Below are positions 37,208-47,597 of a stretch of DNA of 64,000 nt, piece after piece (within the stretch, counting starts at the first letter, position 1; each line of letters begins with the position of its first letter). Under the pieces are notes generated by a model. That model had not been told where the DNA came from and ran no database searches. It saw only the letters and a list, made by a program, of their open reading frames with translations. The position numbers and the translations under genes are program-made. This stretch comes from Cymodocea nodosa (lineage: Eukaryota; Streptophyta; Magnoliopsida; Alismatales; Cymodoceaceae): NCBI GenBank assembly GCA_036874045.1, contig CM072339.1, positions 16,127,501 through 16,191,500 on the forward strand. The letters run 5' to 3'.

Positions 37208-37320
37208 TGTACGAGGAGTCTGTTGAGTTACGTCTAACTCAACGAGCTTACTCCGTTGAGTCTTGAGTTAGTCAACGAGCTTATTCCGTTGAGTTAATTG
37301 TAACTCAATGGAGTACTGTA
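37208..37320. repeat. hairpin-word array 1 (ACTCAACG / CGTTGAGT)
   Basis: Alternating copies of GTTGAGTTA and TAACTCAACGAGC with short spacers, forming several possible 10-13 bp stems between pol and the next ORF. Confidence 0.8.
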
Positions 37321-37494
37321 GCTAAGATCGTGGATGAGATAGTAATAGTTGGTTTGGGAAATGACTCGATTACCTGCCTAAACTTAGGGCTTATTTATCT
37401 TAAACATAGGGTTTTGGGGGCATTATCTGGCAAATCATTTAGAATCTAGAACAGTAGAAATCAGAGAGATTCCGTGTTGTTGAGTAACTCCACG

Positions 37495-39688
37495 ATGAGG
37501 AAGATGACACCTGAATTCTAGGAAGAGGCTGTTGATACATCAGAATTTCTAAAGGAATCAGAAGAATGGCACACGCGGTAGAAGATCAGAAATACGATGA
37601 GAGAAAAAGAGTTACAGAAGATAGAATCTGAACTTTTTAGATTAAGAAGAATATTAGTAGATTGTGGTATACAAATACCTTAGATAATGGAGACACGAAT
37701 CAGAGTAGCAACAGAAATTGTAGTTAGTAAAGAAAGAAAAATCAGGCCGAACAATGAAGTAGCCCTAGAGCTAATCCAGCATAAGGCCAGATTATGGTTC
37801 AAAAGGTGCATTGCTGGTCGTGGAAGTTGAGAAATATGGCGGTAGGAACAATAAGAGGCAACTGAAGAACAAGACGAGCCGACTGCTGAAAGACTTGTTC
37901 TTGAGGAACAACAGCCAGGACCTTCTGTTCCACCATTTAAGCCGTTGGCACGAGCAGAAATGATGGGGCCTTCGATTGAAGAAGAGTTAAAGGAATTTCA
38001 AACACTGGTTCAAGTTGGGAAAAACCAAGGAGAATCAGAAGATTTGACAGTGGCTAAAGCACACCTAGTGTTTGATGCACTTTACAAAAAGAGGGCTGCA
38101 GAAAAGTTGAAAGCCCAATATAAAATCAAAATGGAATAGCATCAAGAAGCTGCTGCCAAACCTACAGTAAAAGGAGATGAGACTGGTCCTTCAAGACTAA
38201 TAGAAAAAGTTAAACATGAAGAGTCAGTACCTGTGGCTCGAAGGCCTGTAGAGCTTACTTTTGTAGATTTAATCTCAGAAGAAGAAGAGGAAGAACAAGC
38301 ACAATTAATCAGAAAAAGGAAAGGAAAAGAGATAGTACCTGACTATCAAGAAGAGATTAAATCTGAGATACCAATGTCAACAGGGCCTATGGAGCCAATT
38401 TTTATAAACCTGCTATCCGATTCTGAGGAGTAGGAGCAAAGACAAGAAGAAAATCAGGCAGAAATTAATCTCCAGCTTGTACAAGAAGAAAGAACAGAAA
38501 TTAGGGCTGAAACTGAATTACCCGTGACTCCATCCCAATCTGTTACAGAATCAGAAAGAACAGTAACAAAACAGATTGGTAGTTAGGAGGAAGAAGAAAG
38601 AGTAAAAAATGAAGAGGCTGAAAGAAGCCATTTGGACAAAAATAACTTCATAGATTCCACTGAAGAGCAAGCAGCAATTTATGGAAAGAATTCAAGACAG
38701 AGTGGAGAGTTCTGCCGACTCACCACCACAGACAGAAACAGAAACAAAAATTCAGGAATCTGTAGAGAATGTTCAGATGCAGCCTATAGAAGAGGAATAT
38801 CAAGAACAAACCCCTCTGGAACAGCAAAGTCACATTCCTGACCCGACTAAAACAATAGTTCTGAATGAAGTACATTTTTGTAGTCAGGAAGTTTATATCA
38901 AATACCAAGAGATTAGGGGTTATGATATCATTTACAGTAGACTAGTAAATTGGGATGGAATGCAAGAAATCAAAGATTTATTTGAGTTCCAAGGTCTACT
39001 AAAGTTCATTTCTCAAGAAAGAGGGCATGCAGTATATGAGAATTTAGTGCCCTGTTTCTATGCAAATTTAAGAGAAGGAAAAGGAGGATTAATTTCCAAC
39101 GTGGAAGAAGTTGATGTACAGATAACACTAGAGCTTCTCCACAACATTTTTGGATTAAAGAATGAAGGTCTAAAAATTTTGGAAGACACAACTGCTGTCG
39201 AGTGGACTGAACAGGAAATCAAAGATTGTTTAGCTATCAATCCTGGTGTGCCTTTATTAAACAGATTGAAGCATTTAAGTGGTAAAGCACACATGATAGC
39301 TAACATTCTGATTAAAAATGTCTATCAATGACAGGGCCATGACATAGAATTAAGTCAATTTATCAAATGGGCCACATATACAGTTGTAAATAGGATTCAA
39401 ATAAATTGGTCTGCAGTTTTTATCTCCAAGCTGAAAGTAGTAAAGAAAAAATTATTTTATGGAGATTTGATTCCACTACTGATGGTAGATTGTATTGATT
39501 TCACGAAATGGACATCAAAAAGGATCAGATCAAGAACCATTTCAGTGAAAGAATACAGAAATTTTGTAGCTACAGAGATAGCTGTACCTTCTGGAGGAAT
39601 TACAGGAGCTGTAGAGAGAATTAATCAATTAAAACTTCAATTAGAAAAACTCCAGAAGGAAGTAGATGAACTTAGGAATAGAGATTAA
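37495..39688 (+). pseudogene. Athila-type 3' ORF (Transposase_32-like)
   Basis: From ATG 37495 the first frame carries at least nine in-frame stops, mainly TAG, in a Glu/Lys/Arg-rich region with acidic patches (ISEEEEEEQ near 38275). Near 38680 the reading moves to another frame, which holds the conserved domain: LFEFQGLLKFIS, LVPCFYANLREGKGG, ITLELLHNIFGLK, LAINPGVPLLNRLKHLSGK, then a stop at 39330. After it come NRIQINWSAVF and a heptad-like end (INQLKLQLEKLQKEVDELR). The core looks like the domain called putative plant transposon protein (Pfam Transposase_32) in the ORF after pol of Athila elements. Its role is unknown; an envelope-like role has been suggested for the position. The minus element at 45739 has lost it; the third element carries it at 63431. 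Confidence 0.65.
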
Positions 39689-40096
39689 ATTGTAGTGTTC
39701 GTCTACTTGTATAAAATTATATGATGTATTTACACTGTAAATTGATTCATATGAATGAATATAATTTTTTAGATGTACTTTTAATACGTGTTTTGGATGT
39801 GAAATGAATGGAATTTATTGAATATTATATAATTTGTGGAACTTTGTGAATGAATATGTAACAGAATTACAATTTGCTGAATGACAAGATAAATGCTTAA
39901 AAATTTCTGCATGTTGCAAGGTAAAATGTAAATTCTGCATAATATAAAATGACCTGCAAGTTAAATCTTTATATAATGTTCAAATTTAAATGAATTTTGA
40001 TTAAAATGAGGCATTAATGACATAGATTTAACTTTATTTCAGTTAGTAGAATAAAAAAAACAGAGAGGAATTTATGAGAGTAAAACATAGAGGTTG
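39689..40096 (+). other. AT-rich spacer between 3' ORF and gag
   Basis: No frame. Conserved in the third element (about 63430-63050, minus). Confidence 0.6.
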
Positions 40097-40290
40097 CCAT
40101 GTGTTAATTCAACGAAGTAAGTTCGTTGAGTTAACCGTAACTCCACGAGGTCAGTAATATAATATAAGGTCACTTCGTTGAGTTATCTGTAACTCAATGA
40201 AGTTAGTCCGTGGAGTTAGCAATAGTAACCAGCTGTGTTCCGTTAAGTTATCTGTAACTCAACGAGATTAGTTCGTGGATTAAGTAGAAC
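40097..40290. repeat. hairpin-word array 2, upstream of gag
   Basis: About five copies of the hairpin word, for example TTCGTTGAGTTATCTG then TAACTCAATGAAG. Also kept in the minus elements at 52185-52360 and 62835-63020. Confidence 0.85.
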
Positions 40291-40424
40291 GGTTATTCTT
40301 TTAACTACGAATGAAACTTCGTCGGCTTCGCGGTTACTAAAATTTGAAATTAATAGTGATACACGTACCCATAAAAATAGGAACCACGATGCAAGACACG
40401 TTATTGCAATGAGATTTATTCACT

Positions 40425-40510
40425 TTATGGATGTACATTATATATATAAATCAGAATGTTATTTACGAGTTACCAATACTTTTAAAAGAAAGGAGAATGC
40501 GTTGGAGGAA
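40425..40510 (+). promoter_or_regulatory. possible internal promoter for gag and F-box
   Basis: TACATTATATATATAAATC (about 40435) is a TATA-like run about 170 bp upstream of the gag ATG and downstream of hairpin array 2. The block GGTTACTAAAATTTGAAATT, then ACCACGATGCA, is conserved in all three elements. Because gag sits behind pol, a separate transcript would be needed to express it; the promoter itself is inferred only from position and a TATA-like motif. Confidence 0.35.
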
Positions 40511-40609
40511 CTAGAAGGCGAAGCAGCTGATTCGAATTCATCCGACAACAAATATTTACTAAATGGAAAGCTTCAAACTGGTATGTAATTAATCTTCTCC
40601 TATTAATTT

Positions 40610-41953
40610 ATGAGCACATGGACTTGTTCTTTAAGCACTAAATGATTAGTAAGAACACCTACCCAGGAATTTTCATCGCAAAGGAGTACTGAAAAATTTT
40701 CTGAACTGAACTTTAATGAAATTCTTTGGGGTGTAGTTAACCTTTCTTTAAAAGAGAACATAGAAATGACTGTTTCAGTAGAAAAACCATTAGGAGAAAT
40801 TCTGTATTCGGAATTAGTTGATGAACCTTCATGTATTCGATTGCCAAACTTTGAGGGAGATAGGTTTGAACTGAAATCTAATTATATTAGTTAATTACCA
40901 CATTTTCATGGATTAGAAAGAGAGAATGCCTATTATTTCCTTAGAGAATTTAATGAAGTTTGTCAAATGATGAAAATGTTGAACATGAGTATAGATGCTA
41001 TTAAATTTAGATATATCACTTTTTCTTTAAAAGACACAGCTAAGAGATGGTTATATACTCTATTGCCTGATTCAATTTCTACATGGACTGAATTTTGCTC
41101 TGTTTTTCTGGAAAAATATTATCCAACACATCAAACGATTAAAAAGAAGAAAGAAATCTTAATGTGTAGCCAAAAACAGGGTGAATCATTCTGGAAATAT
41201 TTTGAAAGATTTAAAGATTTACTAACTCAATGTCCACATCATGCAATGAGTAAAGCATAATTAATAGGTATAATTTATGAAGGCATAGATGTTTCAACAA
41301 AATCTTTATTAGAATCTACTTGTCAAAATGGATTTTTAAAGTTATGTACTGAAGAAGCATGGGCATATTTAGAAAACTTTGCAAAAAGAACTGCATAGTG
41401 GAAAAACTCGGTTGAAGCTATTGTAGATAAAAAAATATTGCTAAGAGGAATGCATGAAATAGATTCAAGTACTATGCTTGAGGTGAAATTAAATGAATTA
41501 ACAAAGAAAATAGAAGAGTTATCATTAAATCAAAAGCTAGCAGAAAAGAATGCAAACATAAATGATTTAGATATTATTTATGCTAGAAACCACAGAGATA
41601 ACTTGGGAAATTCTTATAATCCTAATTAGAGAAATCACCTGAATTTATCTTGGAGAAACAACAATTTCTAGGGAGGAGAAAATGTAAATGAGAAGAATAT
41701 AAGTTATGAAGCATTACTAGAACAAGGATCTAGAATAGAGAAATTAGAAAAGATAATCTAATAATTAAATAATCGTCTAGATTTTGTATTTAGAAGTGCT
41801 GCAATTCAAAATCAGAATAGAAATATGCCACTTAGACAGAAGGAACCAATGGAAGCTAGACCTACTGGAGGATTGCCAATACAAGCTATACATAATCTTG
41901 TCAATAGAACTGTTAATGAAATTGATACCTCTTCTAGGAGGATAACTGAATGA
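40610..41953 (+). pseudogene. Athila-like capsid gag, located after pol
   Basis: ATG 40610 and stop TGA 41951-41953 bound 448 codons in a single register, with about seven internal stops (for example at 40643, TAA in IS-LPH, TAG before WKN, TAG in NPN-RNH). The N-terminus holds SCIRLPNFEGDRFELK and YYFLREFNEVCQMMK. The retrotransposon gag core lies at about residues 120-200: SLKDTAKRWLYTLLPDSIS, WTEFCSVFLEKYYPTH, FWKYFERFKDLLTQCPHH. The C-terminal third has the Athila gag signature NPNxRNHLNLSWR. There is no zinc knuckle in this ORF; it is at the start of the pol ORF instead. Gag builds the particle. In Athila elements gag precedes pol, so the position here is abnormal. Confidence 0.88.
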
Positions 41954-41978
41954 AGCAGCATATCTGAAGCAACTATCT

Positions 41979-42131
41979 GTATGTATATATGTTTTATTTT
42001 TAGTTAATAGTATCGTAGAGTTAGTTCTTAACTCAACGAACTTAGTCCGTTGAGTTATTCCTTAACTCCACGAGGGTGTGCAGTAGTTATGTTAATTTTC
42101 TGTTTCTACTAAATTTGTGTGTGTTATATAG
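41979..42131 (+). other. 153-bp GT-AG intron between gag and F-box
   Basis: Starts GTATGTATATATG after exon end CAACTATCT, ends GTGTGTTATATAG before AATCAACAAATGG. It is AT-rich and contains a hairpin word (ACTCAACGAACTTAGTCCGT around 42030). The element at 45739-56229 has the two exon ends joined exactly (junction 50472/50473). The third element retains the intron, but its donor reads AT instead of GT. Confidence 0.85.
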
Positions 42132-42140
42132 AATCAACAA

Positions 42141-43301
42141 ATGGAATTGATGCAATTACCGTTGGATGCACTAAGGGAAGTACTGAGTAACTTGTCAGCT
42201 AAATATCTGTGCAGGTTGTGTTGTGTATCAAAGGAAATTAAAGACTATATTGAAGAAAAATATTTTCATGGACTACAAGCTACAAAAATGACTAAGATTA
42301 GAGATGGATTCATATGGAGGTCATTTAATCGTAGTTCAATTAATCATGAATATCTTGCTATAGAAGAAACTACTGGAATTCCACCCAATACATTAGAAGG
42401 AATAAATCATATTATGGGGATAGATGAATGATTAATCATATACAGGATGAGACCAAGGTATGCAAGTTTATTCTTACCTGATATTTTGATAAGAAATCCT
42501 ATAACAGGAGAAGAATGGAATATAGGAAGATCTAATAGATTTGAAGTACCAACTGTAAATTGTGGATCGGCCTTAATATTTTATGATAAAAATTTTGCAA
42601 TTCCTGAGAAATTATATTATTGGAGACCTACAGGAAATTGGGGTAAAGATTTACGCTTAAGTGTGTATAATTTTCTGAATAGATCTTGGAATGAAAATAA
42701 TATGATATATCTAGGACAGAAATCATTAATTAACCAAACACATGTCATACTTGATGGATATATACATCTTGTCACAGATATATCAATTGCATTTGGATCT
42801 GATTTATACATAGTGAGCATAGACAATTATGATGAATATATAGAAATTTTACCTATACCGAGTGAAATAGCTAAACCACCATCTACAGAATTTAATAAAA
42901 TTCAAATAGGAATGTGGTATAATGAAGAAGATGATCCTACTTTATGTTTGATAAGATGGTGGGATGAATTAATGAAATTTCAAATATGGATTATGGAAGA
43001 CATTAATGAATGGAAGTGGGAAGAGGAATATATTGAAATAGATGTAGAAATAGAAACTGCTACATTACCCTCGAACCAAAAAGGATCCCTTTCTGCATTT
43101 CATATCATTAATGGTAATACACTTGTATATGGAATTCATAATATATTACACGCTTACAAATTAAGAAGGAACAAGAACAACATGAAAACAGAATTAATAG
43201 CAAGAAGAACTATGCCTAAAAAGTTTGCTTGGACTGATACATTTATTCCATTTGTTCCTACTTTTCAATCATGTTCTTCAGTTGTGATTTTGTGTGTTTA
43301 A
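42141..43301 (+). pseudogene. F-box protein gene carried by the retroelement
   Basis: ATG 42141 to TAA 43299-43301, 386 codons with one TGA stop at codon 97 (42429-42431). Residues about 4-45 form an F-box: LPLDALREVLSNLS, then CRLCCVSKEIKDYIEE. F-box proteins bind SKP1 in SCF ubiquitin ligases. The remainder resembles plant F-box-associated C-termini: LIRNPITGEEW (about 116-126), then YYWRPTGNWG, RLSVYNFLNRSWN and SIDNYDEYIEILP, which usually binds substrates. The minus element carries the same 386-codon ORF with a different single stop. The N-terminal exon is joined to the gag region by the intron. Host-gene capture is the simplest origin; a role against host silencing, as for plant viral F-box proteins, is speculation. 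Confidence 0.82.
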
Positions 43302-45035
43302 TGTTGTGTGTATTCTACGTTTACTTAAAAAAAAAATATAGTTTTCATTTTATTTTATAAAAGAAAAAAAAAAACAAAATATCAATCCAGTTTGTTGGTA
43401 TCTGTTCTGGGAAACCAATTAGCTTGCTTGTGAGCCACCAAAGGCATAGGAGCCTGGGTTCCACACAAGACATTGAATTATCAATATCTGTTAAATGTTA
43501 TTTTGCTATATATTTTTTGCTTTTATCTGTGAATGAAAAGTTTTCAGAATCAAAAATCGAAATATGTAGAAGGAGATACAAACAAATCAAGGTATGTAAC
43601 TGATTACTTGTCCTGAATTTTAAATCAACAAAATTGTATTCATGTCTGCTACAATTACTATATTTACTGCCAAATCTTTTACATTGAGGATAATGAAAAA
43701 TGTAGGTATGGGGGAGAGGTAATTAAAGTAACATCCATGTAAGTTTGTTAATTAAAAAAAAAAAAAAAACTTAAAATGGTACCGTAAAGTTTTGTGGAAA
43801 TTGAAAATTTTTATGAACTTGCTGTAACTATCCGATAATTGAGACTATAAAATTTATAATTTGTAACTGCTTGAATGTTATATTTAGAAGGCTATATATG
43901 ATGCTATAGAATTTACTATTTATGCAAATCTAGATATAGTATCTTATGTTTTTTCTGAATTTCATTAGTTTAACAGTTTCACGATTTTAAAATGAAATCA
44001 GAATGCTTAATGAAAAATCAGTAAATTATTTGAAGTCCTGAAGGAGCTAAGATGTGAATTCTAGATTAAATGAAACACATATGATTAAAGATACATTTAA
44101 TTTGATTGATTGAACTTGTAGAATGATTTATGTGTAGATCTTATTAAACTACAGAAAAAGTATGAGCTCACTATTATGGATTCATATTTTCAGTAAATGA
44201 TAGAAGCAGGACTATATGAGATTGGTGTTTTACTTCATCTGTATTAATGAAATACGTACATATACAATATGTGATTAATGCTTTGTTTTGTGTGTATTTA
44301 AAAAAAAAAAAGAGAAAAATTTGAGACTTTATTGACTTGTTTGATCACGAGCCTTTTGTACTTGAGCAGATAGGTATGCAAAGATTTTTTCCCTGAAAAA
44401 AAAAAAAAAAAGACTCTTGAAATCTCGCAACCTAAGATCCTGATCAGATCTGGGATTGTTAACTTAAAGCTCGTTACATGTGTACATTAGAAAGCTCTTA
44501 TATGATTCAAGCTTGTCAAATTAACTTTTAAAGAAAAAAAAGAAAAAAGAAAAGAAAAAAAGAACATATACTGTTCTGAAAAGATACAAGTGTTTTTTGA
44601 AATACAGATATCTTATGAATCGAGTATATTTTCTGTTATCTAGAATTGCTGAAATATGAATCTGGAATTGACTTTTGAAGTTGTTTTAATAGAGATACAA
44701 TTCTTTATTCTACTTGTCTTAATCATATTGAATTGGATTGTACTTTGATTCATATGTTGTTGAAATTTCTTCTAGAAATCTTATTGGAAAATTTAGGATA
44801 GCAGATGATGAAAAGAAGAACAAACGATAATATAATTAACACCTACGAGATGATGATATACTTTGTATGTAATTTGCATATATTCTAAGTATATTTGCAG
44901 GTTTATTACTGAAACATACAGAATATATATTTTTTTATGCTGAACGAAAGAAAAAATAAGAAGAGGAATTAATTCTAGCACTTCTTGAAAGACCAATTAA
45001 TTAGATCTTAGTTTGCTAAGGGACTAGCAAAATTT
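43302..45035 (+). other. gypsy 3' noncoding region
   Basis: About 1.7 kb without a frame. It contains a locally GC-richer block (43388-43480: GGGAAACCAATTAGC, then GGAGCCTGGGTTCCACAC) conserved in all three copies. It also has an internal polypurine-like tract GGTATGGGGGAGAGG (43706-43720), and from about 43870 the part shared with the copia 3' region. Confidence 0.7.
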
Positions 45036-45049
45036 AGGTATGGGGGAAG
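45036..45049 (+). other. gypsy polypurine tract
   Basis: AGGTATGGGGGAAG directly abuts LTR start TGTTTAGAATG at 45050. The same junction is at 47584/47585 and 58555/58556 on the minus strand. Confidence 0.9.
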
Positions 45050-45738
45050 TGTTTAGAATGAAAAAGTGTATATTATTAACGGTTAAATGATGGTTAATTG
45101 CATAATATTTAGCTTATCATATGAGAATTAAGCCATTATGTTATAATTGCACTGTTATATGCTTTAATTTAAGAATCTGCTTAATTTTGGGGAATTAATG
45201 TCAATTTAGTACATTTCTGAACTGTCGGTAAGTTACAGGCTGTGAAATTCTTAAGTATCTGAAATGCACCTGAGCATTGGACAGTTAAATTTATGCACGT
45301 GTTTTATAGTTAAATCAACGAAGAAAGTCCGTTGAGTTATCTGTAACTCCACGGACTATTTATTTTCTAATATGCCACTTAGTAGTTGCAGAAATAGGAT
45401 AGTTGGAAGAAAAACCGCGGTTGCATGTATTGCGTAGGGAGAAGAAATCATCGTCGTTGATATGAATGAAGGAAATCCGACCGACCATTTAAGCATAAGT
45501 AGTTACTACTGAAGAAATATAAAAGAAAAGAAGAAAAAGAAGGAGTGTGTGATCAATGGACGCCTAGTGTGTATAGAGGAGGAGCACCGAGCTTTCTGCA
45601 CGCAGTATCGGTAATTCTCCAAAGTACCACACCAACCATCGTTACCACCACTATCACTACCATAATCACCAACCATTGGAGGTCTGTGAGAATACTTTTT
45701 AGATGTTGGGTCGATTCCAAGCCAAACACGATGCATGA
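45050..45738 (+). mobile_element. 3' LTR of plus gypsy element, part 1
   Basis: From TGTTTAGAATG to the left target-duplication copy CATGA (45734-45738). It includes the TATA-like AATATAAAAG near 45520 and the hairpin GTCCGTTGAGTTA / TAACTCCACGGAC. It continues at 56235 after the nested element, and lacks the U3 cassette present in the nested element's LTRs. Confidence 0.88.
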
Positions 45739-47584
45739 TGTTTGGGTTTTCCCAGCACTACACTAGAAAAACTTGGATTTGTTACTTCTATTTTTACTTA
45801 GTTAATTTATCTTTATGCCTATTCTTTCTTTTAGAAGTAAACAAATAACCTTTAATACAATTTAGATATTAATTCCAATTTGTACTTTAACTACAAGTGC
45901 ACAATGTCTATTGTATCAGTGTGCAAGTACATGTCGATCCCATAGGGAAGTGCTGACGAATTTAAGAAATGTTTGATTGTGAACAATTCAAATTTATATT
46001 CAATAAGCACTTCGTTGAGTTACAGTTAACTCGACGGACTAAGTTCGTTGAGTTATGGCTAACTCAACGGACTATCCTCGTGGACTTAAGTTAACTCCAC
46101 GAGCCTGTCTCTTCTTTATAATACTGCTATTTACAAAGGAATTCGGCCAACCATTGGGCGATTCCACAGATTGTAAATAACATTAATTAAGCTTTTTAAT
46201 GCTAGTTAACATTGGATTTATCATTAAGCAATAATAACATTCAAATGATTCAAACATTAACCATTAAAATCTTTAAGTTGTTTTGTACGAACCAATTTTA
46301 GTAAACTATAAAATTAAAACTAACATAAAACAATCATAAAACTGATACAGATAACATTAATCACGATACAACACAAACAATACAACATACAAACAAAGAT
46401 AAATTGTTTTTGGTATTTTTGTTTTTGATGAAATGGGCGAAAGGTGAAATGTAAAGTAATCTTACTTGACAGTAAATACTTCCAACACTACTTGCAACAC
46501 GATTACACCACTGAAAATTAAACCACTTACAATTTTGTCTCCTCTCCCTATAGAATCGCGAGTCCAGAATTGCAAGATGATCTCCTCTTCAACATACAGG
46601 CATCAACCCGAAGCCAAAGCTAAAAGCTTTACGATCTCCTGAAATATAAGTCGGCGCTTGGTGAAAATGTCTTCCCTTCCCGCGACGTGATCACTCCTCA
46701 CACTGGTTGTCAGGCATTGTGTTTGGCTCGGAATCGACCCGACATCAAGCAAGTATCCTCACAGACCTCCGATGATTGGTGATTATAGTGGTGATAACGA
46801 TGGTTGGTGTGATACTTCGAAGAATCGCCAATACTGTTTGGAGAAAGCTCGGTGTTCCTCCTCTGTATACACTAGCCGTCCATCGATCACACACACTTCT
46901 TCTTTTTTTCTTCTTTTCTTTTATATTTCTTTAGTAGTAACTACTTCTGCTTGAATGGTCGGTTGGATTTCCTTCCTTTAGATCAACGGCGATGATTTCT
47001 TTCTCCCTACGCGATTGAATTCCTGCGTGATACGTGCAAACATGGTTTTTCCTTCCAACTATCTGTTCCTGCAACCGCTACAGTGGCATATTAGAAAATA
47101 TATAGTCCGTGGAGTTACAGATAACTCAACGGACTTCCTTCGTTGATTTAACTATAAAACATGTGCAAAAATAACAACTTAAGTTTATAACGCTAACCTA
47201 ACGCGTTGCCTTAGTGTATTTTCATGTAACTCAACGCGTGTAGTTATACTAACTTAACGAGTTATAACATAAGTAAATCTACCAGCTCTCAACACGTGTC
47301 AGCAGTAGTTTAAACATAAAATAACATTTTGGAGAGTTATAGGTATAACTATCCGATGCTCAGATGCATTTTTGGATACTTAAGAATTTCATAGCCTGCA
47401 ATTTACCGACAGTTCATAAATGTACTAAATTAACATTAATTCCCCAAAATTAAGCAGATTCTTCAACTAAAGCATATAACAGTGCAATTATAACATAATG
47501 GCTTAATTCTCATATGATAAGCTAAATATTATGCAATTAACCATCATTTAACCGTTAATAATATGCACTTTTTCATTCTAAACA
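45739..47584 (-). mobile_element. 3' LTR of nested minus element
   Basis: 1,846 bp; differs in length from the 5' LTR by one 13-bp indel (CTCAAATACAACA at about 55030, absent near 46385). Ends TG...CA on the minus strand. It contains the U3 cassette (about 47165-47345) that is shared with the copia LTR. Confidence 0.92.
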
Positions 47585-47597
47585 CTTCCCCCATACC
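47585..47597 (-). other. polypurine tract of nested element
   Basis: CTTCCCCCATACC on the plus strand, the complement of GGTATGGGGGAAG, abutting the LTR. Confidence 0.9.

Noticed and set aside
37150-40060. Splicing as the reason the nested element lacks the 3' ORF
   Set aside because: The join lies in A-tracts without GT or AG borders; a deletion between A-rich repeats fits better.
40583-40682. Possible intron ahead of gag (GTATGTAATTAATC to a CGCAA/TGCAG end)
   Set aside because: The nested element, which derives from a spliced RNA, still contains the whole segment, so there is no evidence that it is removed.
43420-43470. tRNA-like words (GGGTTCC, CCTGGG) in the GC-richer 3' block
   Set aside because: No acceptor or anticodon stem can be drawn and spacing does not fit a tRNA.
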